DNA from: a virus
Virus record (IMG/VR): IMGVR_UViG_3300018063_000014
Span: 1 to 57,698 of that record
Strand: one strand, 5' to 3'
DNA: 57,698 nt
Shown: piece after piece, positions 9,274 to 18,523 of the stretch
Numbering within the stretch: the first letter of the stretch is position 1
Layout of the letters: every line of letters starts with the position of its first letter
The notes under the pieces: generated by a model
What the model saw: only the letters and a program-made list of their open reading frames with translations
Told to the model about the DNA's origin: nothing
The model's database searches: none
Program-made: the position numbers and the translations under genes

Positions 9274-10628
9274 TAGCGTTTAATTCCGCGCAAATCTTCC
9301 ACCGGCACTTGACGTTGCTGATTTTCAACTCGTTGCTTTTCGAACTTGGTCCGCAACCCGGTCACAAACGCTCGTTGGCGCTCCGGCGACATATCGGACA
9401 CTTCGCGCAAACTCCTAGCTCTATCGGCCTCAAGCTGCTTACTACTCGCGCGCGGGAAAAACTCCCGATAGAGATCCTGGACTTCTTGGCGCGCGTCGAA
9501 CGTTGACTGCCGCTCTTTGATATCCGAGGTCGTAGTCAGCCGGTCCCGCAAGAATCGGAGTTCTCGAACCGCAGCTCGATAGTCTGGGGTCCGCACGTCT
9601 ACTTGTCCACCCTTCGACGCCGCAGTAAGTTTCCGCTCAGCCTCGGCAACATCGCTAAGCGTGTACCGTGCGCCCCTGTAAACGGGCGACATCGCATCTT
9701 CGACGACGGCCGTCTCGTAGGGATTCGCGGCCTTGAGCCCGATCTGCATTTTGATGAGACCGTTGACCTTCTCATCGTTCCAGCCGTAATACCGCGCGGT
9801 GTCTTTCAACTCGGCGATATCCAGCCGGCGCTCCGAAGCCTGAAGTTCGTAGCTGCGTTCCGCCGCCTCCGAAATGACTCTCATTTCTTGGGCGTCTTTC
9901 CGTGCGCGCGCATCGCCGACGCGGATCGAAATTTCTAGCGCCCGATTGACGGCGGTCGAATCACGCCCTTTGTACGCCCCTTCTTGCTGCTTACGGATGA
10001 ACTCAGCCGGTTGAGTCGCCGCTTCGAGATTCATGCTCTCCGCTTCGACCTTGCGGTTGAAATCCACTAACTCATCCGCCGCCTTTTCCCTCGTGAGATA
10101 ACGATTGCGCGCCATGCCTGCCACCAAATCGCCAAACATCCGGCCTGCGCCCCGCTGATTCTCATCGTCCGCTCCGATCGCGGATCGAAGTAATTGATCT
10201 TTGGCGACGGTGTAGTCTCCTGCGGCTTTGTCTTTAATTTTGAGATTGTATTGATGCCCGATATTGCCATTGATCTTGATCAAATCGTTGGAAAGCCCAG
10301 CCTCTACGAGTCGGCGCGCTCTCGGATTGCTCGCCGATTCTAAGCGCGTTTGGTACAGCTCGCGGGCTTTCGTAATTGTCGTTTCTTTGAACTCCGCCGG
10401 GTCGGAGATCGTGTCTACGGAGTTCTGCAAGTGCGCGTTTAACTCCGCCTGGCCATCGAGTACGGAGCGCGTAGCTTCGGCCTTGTCGGCTCCGTCCTGT
10501 AGGTGCTCAAACTTCTCGCCAAGATGCTCCAACCCCTTGCCGATATAGCTTGCGCCCGGCGTCGGCACGCGGAGCTGCCCGGAATCGAGTCTTGGGACTT
10601 GTGGCTGTATGCGAAGCAATTCGGGCAT
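9273..10628 (-). CDS. Helical internal virion protein candidate
   Basis: 451 aa. I choose the ATG at 10628 (MPELLRIQPQ), two bases after the previous stop with AAAGGG upstream, over a TTG at 10652. It is almost wholly alpha-helical and highly charged with many Ala, Arg, Glu and Gln. Its C-terminal residues overlap the start of the 1241-aa protein. Size, composition and place match internal core proteins that cross the envelope with the DNA in T7-like phages, but no specific homologue is named. Confidence 0.65.
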   Translation of the reverse strand: MPELLRIQPQVPRLDSGQLRVPTPGASYIGKGLEHLGEKFEHLQDGADKAEATRSVLDGQAELNAHLQNSVDTISDPAEFKETTITKARELYQTRLESASNPRARRLVEAGLSNDLIKINGNIGHQYNLKIKDKAAGDYTVAKDQLLRSAIGADDENQRGAGRMFGDLVAGMARNRYLTREKAADELVDFNRKVEAESMNLEAATQPAEFIRKQQEGAYKGRDSTAVNRALEISIRVGDARARKDAQEMRVISEAAERSYELQASERRLDIAELKDTARYYGWNDEKVNGLIKMQIGLKAANPYETAVVEDAMSPVYRGARYTLSDVAEAERKLTAASKGGQVDVRTPDYRAAVRELRFLRDRLTTTSDIKERQSTFDARQEVQDLYREFFPRASSKQLEADRARSLREVSDMSPERQRAFVTGLRTKFEKQRVENQQRQVPVEDLRGIKR

Positions 10629-10630
10629 TA

Positions 10631-11065
10631 CTAAGGCCCTTTCATAATCCAAGCCGATTTATAGAACGCCGGTTCATGATTTGCAGAATTATGCGCACCA
10701 TGAGAATCAACCGTAATGACGCCGTGAGTGTGCCCTGTCACGGCATTGACTAGACCGATAAGTAGATTAAAAACACCAGTTGTATGATCCCCTGGACCTA
10801 CAACGACATGATCCGGGTGAGTCGTATGTGTATGAGTCACCCCGCCTCCCGTTGCGCCGGGATTTTCAGCGGCCCCTACGTTTTTGATAAATTTATCTCT
10901 CAAGTCTGGCGTTCCGTTCGTGCCGTCGCATAAAAACCAACGACTCGGAATCTGATTAAGGGGTTTTCCCCAAGCTACTATTGTTCCTTCGGGTACAGCC
11001 GACATCGATAATAAATCTAACTTTCGGGACAGTTGCTGCGCATTATAAAATCTGGGTCTACTCAC
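10631..11065 (-). CDS. Phage tail-collar-domain protein
   Basis: 144 aa, GTG start sharing bases with the upstream stop (GTGA). The N-terminal part has the collar signature: VPEGTIVAWGKP, then WFLCDGTNGTPDLRDKFI. The His-rich stretches (THTHTTHPDH, GHTHG) resemble the metal-binding HxH motifs along trimeric fibre tips. Such domains sit at the receptor end of fibres. No signal peptide, unlike the two genes upstream of it. Confidence 0.8.
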   Translation of the reverse strand: MSRPRFYNAQQLSRKLDLLSMSAVPEGTIVAWGKPLNQIPSRWFLCDGTNGTPDLRDKFIKNVGAAENPGATGGGVTHTHTTHPDHVVVGPGDHTTGVFNLLIGLVNAVTGHTHGVITVDSHGAHNSANHEPAFYKSAWIMKGP

Positions 11066-11316
11066 TTATGGTGCCCGTCTTTCTTTTCGGTCTTCACTTT
11101 CTCTTGTTCGGCTTCTACCTTTGCCTGCAAAACATCCCGCTCTTTTTTCATTTCGATGTATTCGATTTCCACAAGCCGCATTTTAAGATTCAGATTTTCA
11201 AGGCGGAGCTTGTCCACTTCGCTTTGAGCGAAAGCGGGACTCATCAAAAAGCCAATCAAGGCCAAGAGCGACAAAGTGACTATAGTAAAGCAAATATTTT
11301 CAACTACAGATTTCAT
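11062..11316 (-). CDS. Secreted or membrane-anchored coiled-coil protein
   Basis: 84 aa. ATG at 11316 overlaps the fibre stop (TGATG). Residues 1-31 form a hydrophobic export or anchor segment ending in SPAFAQ, a good Sec cleavage site. The remainder is one long charged coiled coil (heptads from VDKLRLENLNLKMRL to the end). Placement between fibre and collar genes suggests a partner of either. A spanin-like or chaperone role is conceivable but not shown. Confidence 0.65.
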   Translation of the reverse strand: MKSVVENICFTIVTLSLLALIGFLMSPAFAQSEVDKLRLENLNLKMRLVEIEYIEMKKERDVLQAKVEAEQEKVKTEKKDGHHK

Positions 11317-12896
11317 CAGCAACTCCCGCCCGTCAAAAGCCCATGAGAAAAAATGAGCGTGCAATCGGAGGCCCCGCCTGCGGCTCGCACGGTTTTAGTC
11401 GCATTGATCGTCGCTGCCGCGTTAATGCTTAACGTGCCCCTGAATTGAAGCACGCTCCCTGTGTTCCCGATGTTCACCTGGTCGCTCCCTGTGTCCGCGA
11501 TGACTATATCCGCGCTGTCACCGCTATTACGGCTCTTGATCGTTACCCCGGTTGCCAATCTGATATCACCCGTCGCCGCTGGGATGACTCCGATAGAAAG
11601 CCCAGAACCTGGCGTTGTTAGGGCAAGGCGGAGCGCATTGCTTTCAATTTGCCCGCTGGTGGCCCCGACGCGAATATAGGAACTATTGGCATCGTTCCAC
11701 CGGATTTTACCTGTCGTTGCCCCAGCTTTAAGAATCAGTGCCGCATCGCTGATCGTCGTCGGAAAAGTAGCGAAATCCAAGCCCGCTGCCCAATCGCCGC
11801 CGCCTAAGCTGTACCCCACGGCAAGCCCCGCTGTTCCTGTCTGAGTTGCTGAAAAGGAGTACGCCTGAAGGGCTGGCGTTGTGGCGATAGTGGTTACTTG
11901 CCCCAAGATCGCGTTGATATTGGCATCGGAAGTCCCTACCGCCGCCGCGTGAGCATGGATACCGCGTAGGATGTGGCTGAACGTTCCCGCCGTTGCCGTG
12001 GTATCGACGTTGACCAGGATGCCCCGTACCCGATGATCACCATCGCCGTTATCGCTGTCCGTGAGACGAACATAGATTCCAGTCAGATTGCGCTGCGCCG
12101 CGCCTGAGGTTGTCGTTGCTAGCGTACCTTCGATCAGCATCCCATCGACGGCCTTGGTATCGGTAATCGACGTGACGGCACCTAAGTTGATGTATTGGCT
12201 CGCGCTGTGAGCGTTGGAGAGTAAATCATAGCTCGGCGTCGGCGTGGTGATCGTCAGTCTATTATTCGCGAACTTGAAAGCCTCGGAGCCCACAAGCGGA
12301 GTAGTTGTGCCAGCGCCAAAAGCCACTTGCCCGCTCGACAATCCCGTGCCGACAATGTTTACTAGAGTGACATTTTCCAACCCTGTGAGGTCGGACTTCC
12401 AGCGAACAAAGTTACCCGATACCGGATCGGGGATCGTCAAAGCCGAATAGGTAGATTTCTCTCCAAGCAAAAGAGTCCGCTGAGCGCGCTCGGCGAGCAT
12501 TTGCCCGACCATCGTCTGCTTGTCGAAATCGCGCATGACGGTGAGCGCGTTATAGGCAGAATTGGCCGTGTAGTTGGTAAGCTGAGAGACCGGCTGATTG
12601 CGCATTAGCGTCACAGGCAAACCGTTCGCGGGTGCGGTGACAAAAGTAACGGTTCCGCCGTTGGATGCGCCTACCCCTGACACCGAGTAATGAGTCGATA
12701 GAGTTTGAACAACGCCGTTGACAAGAACCTTGATGTCGGCTGACGAGAGAATTTTGAAATTGTAGGTGTAGGCCGTCGCGCTGCCATTGCCGACGTAGCG
12801 ATCTTCGCTGCCATCGAAAACCACCGTGGCGGGTGCCAAAGTAGGAAAAAGCGGGATGCAAAAACTTAGGAACAACGCCAAGAATAGATTTCTCAT
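11316..12896 (-). CDS. Tail fibre with T7 gp17-like N-terminal domain and a signal peptide
   Basis: 526 aa from the ATG at 12896 (alternative start at 12908). The first 25 residues are a Sec signal peptide (MRNLFLALFLSFCIPLFPTL, then APA). Next comes a region that matches the virion-attachment domain of T7-type fibres: TAYTYNFKILSSADIKVLVNG, a THYSVSG strand, PVTLMRNQPVSQLTNYT, then DFDKQTM...AERAQRTLLL. The C-terminal 350 residues are Gly/Thr/Ala-rich beta repeats typical of a shaft. An export signal ahead of a capsid-attachment domain is hard to reconcile with cytoplasmic assembly. Confidence 0.8.
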   Translation of the reverse strand: MRNLFLALFLSFCIPLFPTLAPATVVFDGSEDRYVGNGSATAYTYNFKILSSADIKVLVNGVVQTLSTHYSVSGVGASNGGTVTFVTAPANGLPVTLMRNQPVSQLTNYTANSAYNALTVMRDFDKQTMVGQMLAERAQRTLLLGEKSTYSALTIPDPVSGNFVRWKSDLTGLENVTLVNIVGTGLSSGQVAFGAGTTTPLVGSEAFKFANNRLTITTPTPSYDLLSNAHSASQYINLGAVTSITDTKAVDGMLIEGTLATTTSGAAQRNLTGIYVRLTDSDNGDGDHRVRGILVNVDTTATAGTFSHILRGIHAHAAAVGTSDANINAILGQVTTIATTPALQAYSFSATQTGTAGLAVGYSLGGGDWAAGLDFATFPTTISDAALILKAGATTGKIRWNDANSSYIRVGATSGQIESNALRLALTTPGSGLSIGVIPAATGDIRLATGVTIKSRNSGDSADIVIADTGSDQVNIGNTGSVLQFRGTLSINAAATINATKTVRAAGGASDCTLIFSHGLLTGGSC

Positions 12897-12898
12897 GG

Positions 12899-13423
12899 TT
12901 ACGTCCAACTCGATTCGAGATCCTTCATGCTGGGGAATTTATATGTCCCGGTGCCCCTTGTTTTCTTGTACCAGTCGCCCATCACCGACGAGCCGATTTG
13001 CGCCGCGCCACCAATCGCCATACCCGGAATCGCTCGCCGCTGAAAATGCGCGCCTAATCTCGCTTGGTACGCACGCGATTTTCCAGAATACGTCTCTAGT
13101 TCTTCGTTCATGCCCTGCTCAAACGCATTCGCTAGTTCGATTTCCAGGGGACTCCCGGAAAACGGATCGACACCGGCCCCAGCGGCTACGGCTCTGTTGC
13201 GCCCGATAACTTGTCGATATCGCCTTTGGCTCGCTTCGCGCGTCAGCCGAGTCTCTTCATTGATAAGAGCGGCTTGCTCTTCGCCCAGTTTCGCCTGCGC
13301 GTCGGCTTGCTGGATCGCACTACCAACCTGCGCGGCTGTACCAACAGCCTGTAGCGTTGTGGCGCCATACTCACTGGCCCATTCCCCCAAGCTGGTAAGA
13401 AACGACGCGCCGTAGTCACCCAT
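12899..13423 (-). CDS. Internal virion protein, T7 gp14-like
   Basis: 174 aa, ATG start. Helical, with Gly/Ala-rich ends and a middle stretch full of Gln, Glu and Arg (QADAQAKLGEEQAALINEE). VDPFSGSPLEIELANAFEQG is the kind of motif seen in small internal core proteins of T7-like podoviruses, which form part of the ejection channel. It follows the tail tube genes and a gp13-like gene, the expected order. Overlaps the previous gene by eight bases. Confidence 0.7.
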   Translation of the reverse strand: MGDYGASFLTSLGEWASEYGATTLQAVGTAAQVGSAIQQADAQAKLGEEQAALINEETRLTREASQRRYRQVIGRNRAVAAGAGVDPFSGSPLEIELANAFEQGMNEELETYSGKSRAYQARLGAHFQRRAIPGMAIGGAAQIGSSVMGDWYKKTRGTGTYKFPSMKDLESSWT

Positions 13424-13802
13424 TCTTTGCCCACCCGTAACGAGCTATCGGTAGTCGTTCAAATCCCAACATTTCCAGCCACCGGCAGAACTTGGGATCG
13501 TCGCTCGTCTCGGCTTGTACTATTTCAGCCTTGATCAAATCCCTGATTATCGGGTATCGCCATTTGATTTCGCGTGTCAGTTTGCGCATCAAAAGCTTGC
13601 TTTGCCTAACCTCGGGCATCATCACAACCCATGCAAAGAACTCACGCCCCGTTACGCGGCCTAAGCCAGCGGCGGCAACGGGTTCGTCATTTAGCAAGTA
13701 GACGTAGCCCGGACCCGACAGCCGCCGTGAGTTCAACAGGCTGTCCATCTGCCCCATGCGCTCAAGTTGGTAAACGCTCAGCGGCGCGACCACGGTGTTC
13801 AA
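13416..13802 (-). CDS. GNAT-fold protein, T7 gp13-like
   Basis: 128 aa. The start is probably the TTG at 13802, which shares bases with the upstream TGA and has GGAG upstream; a GTG at 13793 is possible. GYVYLLNDEPVAAAGLGRV followed by FFAWVVM and a C-terminal FCRWLEMLGFERL matches the beta-strand and late-helix pattern of GNAT acetyltransferase folds. T7-like phages carry such a protein between tail tube and internal virion genes. The acetyl-CoA loop is weak, so catalysis is doubtful. Confidence 0.65.
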   Translation of the reverse strand: MNTVVAPLSVYQLERMGQMDSLLNSRRLSGPGYVYLLNDEPVAAAGLGRVTGREFFAWVVMMPEVRQSKLLMRKLTREIKWRYPIIRDLIKAEIVQAETSDDPKFCRWLEMLGFERLPIARYGWAKNG

Positions 13803-16324
13803 CTTGCCGCGTCTCCAAACGCTACTTGACCGGAAATCCCCAAAATGGTCATAGGGTAGGGTCGATCCTGTAGAATCGTGAATGCGCCGTCATATGGGTC
13901 ATCTGTTTCAAGGTTCTCCATCTTGAGAAGGCCCGTATACATTCGTGAGCCACCTTCCCGCTTCTTTAGAGGTTTGCCGTCAATTTTGCCGCCGATGGTA
14001 TTTTTTACCCTGACATGAACATACGGCCATGAGCGTTTGAGCCCTTCCGTTACTTCGCCAGCGACAACGGGCCGGAGTGGTGTAAGGGTCGAATCGTAGT
14101 GCAAGCCGACCTCATAGATCGTATCGGCGTCGGGTACTTCCCCGGCGTCGGCATCGAGCGTTATGACGCCACCGGCTGACACAGTTTTTTGTGCTATCGC
14201 GGTATCACCGATAATGACATCAACGACCGTGTTGGGTAGATGCGTGATGCCGGTAATCGTGGTCGCGCCCGCAAGAAGCGTTCCCACCTTGGCGCAATCG
14301 GTTTGCAGACCGGCCCATTTCACATCGGAGAGTACGCCACTGGCGTTTTTGCTCTGTGTTACTCTAGTCTGTAAAGCGGGAGAATCGTCTTCGAAGTATT
14401 CCCAAAACCGTTTTACAACCGCGTTGATCGTCCGCTTCACCACGACATAAACCGTAAGGCGTTTCCCGTCCTCGTGCGGCACAACAGCCACGCTTTCAAT
14501 CTCATCGCCTGCTCTAGTTTTCGTTCGTGACCACGATTTTACTTCTTCGCGCGGCTTGAAGGTCAAGTTGGCGAGTTGCCCATTCTCCAGGGGAGTAAAG
14601 ACGAGCGAGAAGGGCTTTTTCGCATAGGCGGGTCGATGCACCGCGAATCCCATGTCTCCGATATGCCGGGAGAACAAAGTTAAGTCGGTTGAGACGAACG
14701 CGCTTGCGTCTGGTGAGTCGTTCAGCGAATAGGCCATCTGCACAACGTCTTGACCGAATCTCTGAAGCAGCAAAATCGCGTTGTCCACGACAAGCGGTTG
14801 AACGTGCGCGGACCCTACTTGATCAATGGGAGCGACGAACGGGGTCTCGCTGCCACCGATAGGCTTATCGACTCCCTGCCCGCGCGCGGCATGCTCTTTT
14901 TTCGCATCGCCGATATAAAGAGAAATGAGTGAGACTAGCCATTGAATCGGGTTCTGCTGCCCGCCTTGAATCGTGTACTCGTAGGCGTTGTCCGCGATAG
15001 AGCCAACAGCAAAATTGTATATGTTGTCGATATCTGATCCGTTGAAAGTGGTGGGCTGACTCGGGGGGCCGCCAAACACAAGTCTACCGCCATGAATCGT
15101 CAATGTACGAGGTCTTCCCCTCGTTGCGCTCCAAGACGATTCCTCCAATCGCCACGATCCCTCGGGCGCGGCAGCCGGATTAGCGTCGGGCGATTCATCG
15201 AGCACGCTCAAAATGGTTCCCGTCATGCTGGTTGCACTGTTCCAGGCGGTAATTTTTATTAGGCCGCCATAGACTTTGATAAATTTGCTTACATAGGCAG
15301 CTCTGAACGCATTCACCCCGGCCACTATGGCAACCTGGGTTCCTACGGGCTCTTTTCTGTCCACGTCTAGGGTGGTCCGAGGCGACAAATGCAGCAGCCA
15401 TGCCCCGGCGGCGAATCCGGCGGTCCAATCATACGCAACCGGCGCGGCCTGATCGACGCTGAAAGCGGCATCGATGGTGAAAGTATCGGCTCCGCCTACT
15501 GCGGTTATCTGGCGAATTTCTGTCGCCTGAGCCCCGGCTGTGAGAATCACGAATTGATTGACGCTGCGCCCGTGGCCGGTGCTCGTGACCGCCGTGCCTA
15601 CGCTCGTCAAGGTCTTGCCGCTCGCCGTAATGGTCGCCGCGAAGGCGTCTAAAACATTGACCGTAACTTGTCGCGCCGAATCTAGCGCCGTAATTATTCC
15701 CCGGCCAGTTCCCGCGATGAGCTGCCGACCCACATCGCCGGCAAGAAATTGATCCGTACCGACTCTGAATTTAATAGCTGCCCCAGTGTTCGCGTTCGGT
15801 GCCCCTATCACCCCAAGGCTTTCATCCGCCTCGAAAGACGGCGGAGGATCTGCGTTGAAATTGCCGATTGTCCAATTATTGTCCGCTACGCGCGCGAGTT
15901 TTTGAATATCTAGCGCCGAGTTTAGACTTGTCATGAAAAGAAAATCCGATGCCTGTTCGTAGTGGATATCCCGCAAGTCTGCGGTGGCGTAGGGCTGGAC
16001 GAGTTCATAAGGAACGCCCGGCGAACTTTCGATATAGGCCCGATTCTTGATAAATCGAATCTTCCCGTCGCCGAACAAAAGCACGAAGGCGTCATCGACT
16101 GAACGTTCAAACGGGATCATCATCGTAAATTCGTTCGAGTCTTGAACCTCACCGCCAAACATCAATCCTGGTCTCCTGGTGCCACCGCCTTCGGGCAGAC
16201 CCCACCAGTTTTCAAATACGAGAATTCCGTTGGCCCTTTTTGCAACGTCGGGTCGAGCCTCGACATAATCGCTCACCTCGCCTTGCGAAAAGTTGGTCTG
16301 ATAGTTAGGAGCCTTTTTCGACAC
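13799..16324 (-). CDS. Tail tubular protein B (T7 gp12-like nozzle)
   Basis: 841 aa, GTG start directly after the upstream TAA. The N-terminus is diagnostic: NFSQGEVSDYVEARPDVAKRANG, then NWWGLPEGGGTRRPGL and the ERSVDDAFVLLFGDGKIRF strands. These proteins form the hexameric nozzle at the tip of short tails and bind the fibres. Length is close to the family norm. The gene is adjacent to the gp11-like gene, as in other podoviruses. Confidence 0.88.
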   Translation of the reverse strand: MSKKAPNYQTNFSQGEVSDYVEARPDVAKRANGILVFENWWGLPEGGGTRRPGLMFGGEVQDSNEFTMMIPFERSVDDAFVLLFGDGKIRFIKNRAYIESSPGVPYELVQPYATADLRDIHYEQASDFLFMTSLNSALDIQKLARVADNNWTIGNFNADPPPSFEADESLGVIGAPNANTGAAIKFRVGTDQFLAGDVGRQLIAGTGRGIITALDSARQVTVNVLDAFAATITASGKTLTSVGTAVTSTGHGRSVNQFVILTAGAQATEIRQITAVGGADTFTIDAAFSVDQAAPVAYDWTAGFAAGAWLLHLSPRTTLDVDRKEPVGTQVAIVAGVNAFRAAYVSKFIKVYGGLIKITAWNSATSMTGTILSVLDESPDANPAAAPEGSWRLEESSWSATRGRPRTLTIHGGRLVFGGPPSQPTTFNGSDIDNIYNFAVGSIADNAYEYTIQGGQQNPIQWLVSLISLYIGDAKKEHAARGQGVDKPIGGSETPFVAPIDQVGSAHVQPLVVDNAILLLQRFGQDVVQMAYSLNDSPDASAFVSTDLTLFSRHIGDMGFAVHRPAYAKKPFSLVFTPLENGQLANLTFKPREEVKSWSRTKTRAGDEIESVAVVPHEDGKRLTVYVVVKRTINAVVKRFWEYFEDDSPALQTRVTQSKNASGVLSDVKWAGLQTDCAKVGTLLAGATTITGITHLPNTVVDVIIGDTAIAQKTVSAGGVITLDADAGEVPDADTIYEVGLHYDSTLTPLRPVVAGEVTEGLKRSWPYVHVRVKNTIGGKIDGKPLKKREGGSRMYTGLLKMENLETDDPYDGAFTILQDRPYPMTILGISGQVAFGDAAS

Positions 16325-16909
16325 TTATTCTTCCCGTATATCGTCGGTCAATTCAGTGGCGGTCATCTGCTCCTGCGAGCCCTCTTGCCCATCGACCGCC
16401 TTCGCGTCCAATAATTGCATCTGATAGAGCTTGTAGAGATCGCTGGACTTCGCCACGTCGGTATGGAATGCGGGCGCGAAACGGACAGCAAGATAAGTCA
16501 CGAAGGCTTGGTAGAATGCCCCATCCCAGATGTTCGGATCGATCTCCCATTTGATGCCCTGAATGATGACCGATGACTCGTCGCTCATGAGATTCCGGCC
16601 CTCAAGTTCCCAGATTGACCTGTCGCTGTTGTTCACTCGCACGACCCGGAAACAGTCAGCCGGTAAGGGGTACTGATAGGTCCAATCTGAGATTGGCGCG
16701 GCAGCACTCGCCACAAGCTCGACGCGAAACTTGGCGAAGTTCCAGATATGATCGCGGAGCATGGTTCGAAGAAGCGAGCCGAAATATTGTTTCGCCTTAA
16801 CAGCTACAGGGTCGGCGGTGTCGTCCAGGTCGGTTAAAAAATCCTTGCCAAGCTGGCCCAACGCTTCATTGGCCACATCGACCGGCGAAACATTGAAAGT
16901 AATTGCCAA
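16325..16909 (-). CDS. Tail tubular protein A (T7 gp11-like adaptor)
   Basis: 194 aa. No ATG fits; a TTG at 16909 opens the family's usual N-terminus (MAITFNVSPVDVANEALGQL). It then shows LLRTMLRDHIWNFA, YPLPADCFRVVRV and WDGAFYQAFVTYLAVRFA, all typical of the gp11 ring that joins portal to nozzle. It lies right next to the gp12-like gene. The last 25 residues are acidic. Confidence 0.85.
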   Translation of the reverse strand: MAITFNVSPVDVANEALGQLGKDFLTDLDDTADPVAVKAKQYFGSLLRTMLRDHIWNFAKFRVELVASAAAPISDWTYQYPLPADCFRVVRVNNSDRSIWELEGRNLMSDESSVIIQGIKWEIDPNIWDGAFYQAFVTYLAVRFAPAFHTDVAKSSDLYKLYQMQLLDAKAVDGQEGSQEQMTATELTDDIREE

Positions 16910-16969
16910 CGGATTAACCCCCGGATAAAGAGACGGGGCCGATTGTCACGACCCCTTCCCGGTCAAGCC

Positions 16970-17728
16970 TTAATCGAAGGTGATGCCATCAAATACGGTA
17001 GCGAATGCCTTCGCATACCAAAGCGTCCCGTCACAGACTATCTCTACGCGGTCACCAATCACTGCCTTGGTCGCGACAAACGTGATCACGTCAACAGCCG
17101 TGCCGTTGGTCAAGTCGGGGTCGGTCGCGCTGTTCACGTCGCCGGTATAAACCTGCCCATGAATAATATTCTGAGTGGTTCCATTGGTCGTGATCGTGTA
17201 CGCCGTAGTAGGCGCCACCTTGACGACGATAGTGAAGAATAGGCCGGCGGCGGGCACTGGCAACTTGGTATCGAAGCCGCCAGCAGTCCCAAGGGTCAGG
17301 AGCTTGCCGGAGTCGGTAGCTACCAGTACCTTTGTTGCCGTAAGAGCCTCGACGGGGTAATTCAATACCGGCGCAGCCGGGAAATTGGCGAACCCAAGTT
17401 CCGGGATGTACGACAGCGTATCTCCAGCATTGAGCGTTGTCTTGTAGACCTCGTAGACCACGCCGCCGATAGACATTTGAACTGTTATCAGATTCGAGCT
17501 GGAGGCGTGTTTGTTGCGGATCGTTATGGAATGGACGAAGCGCTGCGCGGAGCCGCCCGGCATGGTCAGAATATCGTAGGTCGCCGCTGCAATGATCGCC
17601 GTTGCGACTCGGCCGGGCACTTCGAAACCATTAAAGGAATTATAATCTCTATAAGAGACAACAGCGTCGAGGGTAACGGCGGATGCACTGATGACTTGGA
17701 TTTTGTCATCTTGAGCCGATAGAATCAT
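16970..17728 (-). CDS. Hypothetical structural protein
   Basis: 252 aa, ATG with TGGAGAATTATT in front. Predicted all-beta: VHSITIRNKHASSSNLITVQ, then several V/T-rich strands and Gly turns. No signal peptide. Located between capsid-associated genes and the tail adaptor, so a head-completion, decoration or tail role is likely. Family not recognised. Confidence 0.65.
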   Translation of the reverse strand: MILSAQDDKIQVISASAVTLDAVVSYRDYNSFNGFEVPGRVATAIIAAATYDILTMPGGSAQRFVHSITIRNKHASSSNLITVQMSIGGVVYEVYKTTLNAGDTLSYIPELGFANFPAAPVLNYPVEALTATKVLVATDSGKLLTLGTAGGFDTKLPVPAAGLFFTIVVKVAPTTAYTITTNGTTQNIIHGQVYTGDVNSATDPDLTNGTAVDVITFVATKAVIGDRVEIVCDGTLWYAKAFATVFDGITFD

Positions 17729-17752
17729 AATAATTCTCCAGCGGAGTCTCTT

Positions 17753-17776
17753 GGGCGGGCCGCCTCCGACCCGCCC
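17753..17776 (-). terminator. Strong intergenic hairpin
   Basis: GGGCGGG at 17753-17759 pairs with CCCGCCC at 17770-17776 across a 10-base loop, and the flanking CTCT and AGAG extend the stem. There is no U-run after it on either strand, so it may stabilise or process the mRNA rather than end it. Confidence 0.4.
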
Positions 17777-17798
17777 GGAGAGGTTTAAAAATCAGTTA

Positions 17799-18455
17799 CT
17801 ATGTAGCCAAGAGATTCACTACGCCCATGACTGTCCCAGCGGTCGCGAACGCCTCTGTGGTGTTCGTGACGCACAGGAATTGATCCGCCGTGGATACCAA
17901 GCCGAAGCTCAGGGCCACGGTCGCTCCAAGAGCAGAACCGGCAGCCGCCTCCCAGTCGGCTGCGGCGAGATACTCATCCACATCGATGATCGCGCCTAGC
18001 GTGATCCCATCGGTTGCCACGGCGTAAGTCCCGACCGCGCCGGTGGCTGTACCACCACCGCTGGTCAAGGCGCTGTGACGTTCAAGCCCGCCAACGAAGC
18101 GCTCGCCCTTGAACATCTTGCCGCACACCAAAACATCACCAATGTTACCGACAGGAAGAGAAAGGAATTCCCAGTAGAGAGCGCGCTGACGCCCACCGGC
18201 GATGTTGGGATTGTGGCGGCGGCCTGCGCGGGCCAGTGTCCAGGCATCGCTGTAGACCGTCGCGCCGCCCGCGACCAATAGAGAGCTTTGCGCCCTGATA
18301 GCCAACGCCACATCTTCCCAACTGGGATTCTTGGCACGCGGAGCGAATACCCCTGCCTGATACAGACCGCGCGCCCCGTTAGCCGCTTCCTTTGCGAACC
18401 AACCCCCACCGAGTTTGAAAGCCTTCTTTTGAGAAGGCATTAGAATCTTTTTCAT
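17799..18455 (-). CDS. Capsid-region structural protein
   Basis: 218 aa, ATG with GAAAGAGGCAATTAAC upstream. Starts with a basic MKKILMPSQKKAFKLGGGW and ends in a beta-rich segment. The position just after the capsid gene and an 81-aa gene suggests a minor head or decoration protein. No family recognised. Confidence 0.6.
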   Translation of the reverse strand: MKKILMPSQKKAFKLGGGWFAKEAANGARGLYQAGVFAPRAKNPSWEDVALAIRAQSSLLVAGGATVYSDAWTLARAGRRHNPNIAGGRQRALYWEFLSLPVGNIGDVLVCGKMFKGERFVGGLERHSALTSGGGTATGAVGTYAVATDGITLGAIIDVDEYLAAADWEAAAGSALGATVALSFGLVSTADQFLCVTNTTEAFATAGTVMGVVNLLAT

Positions 18456-18523
18456 GTTAATTGCCTCTTTCCGGTCCCCGCTTTCGCGAGCATTGACCCT
18501 GGTAAATTGAGAACGTTAATTTG

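Noticed and set aside
15389-15752. Plus-strand frames in the tail tubular B gene
   Set aside because: Antisense to a well-supported gene; no pattern.
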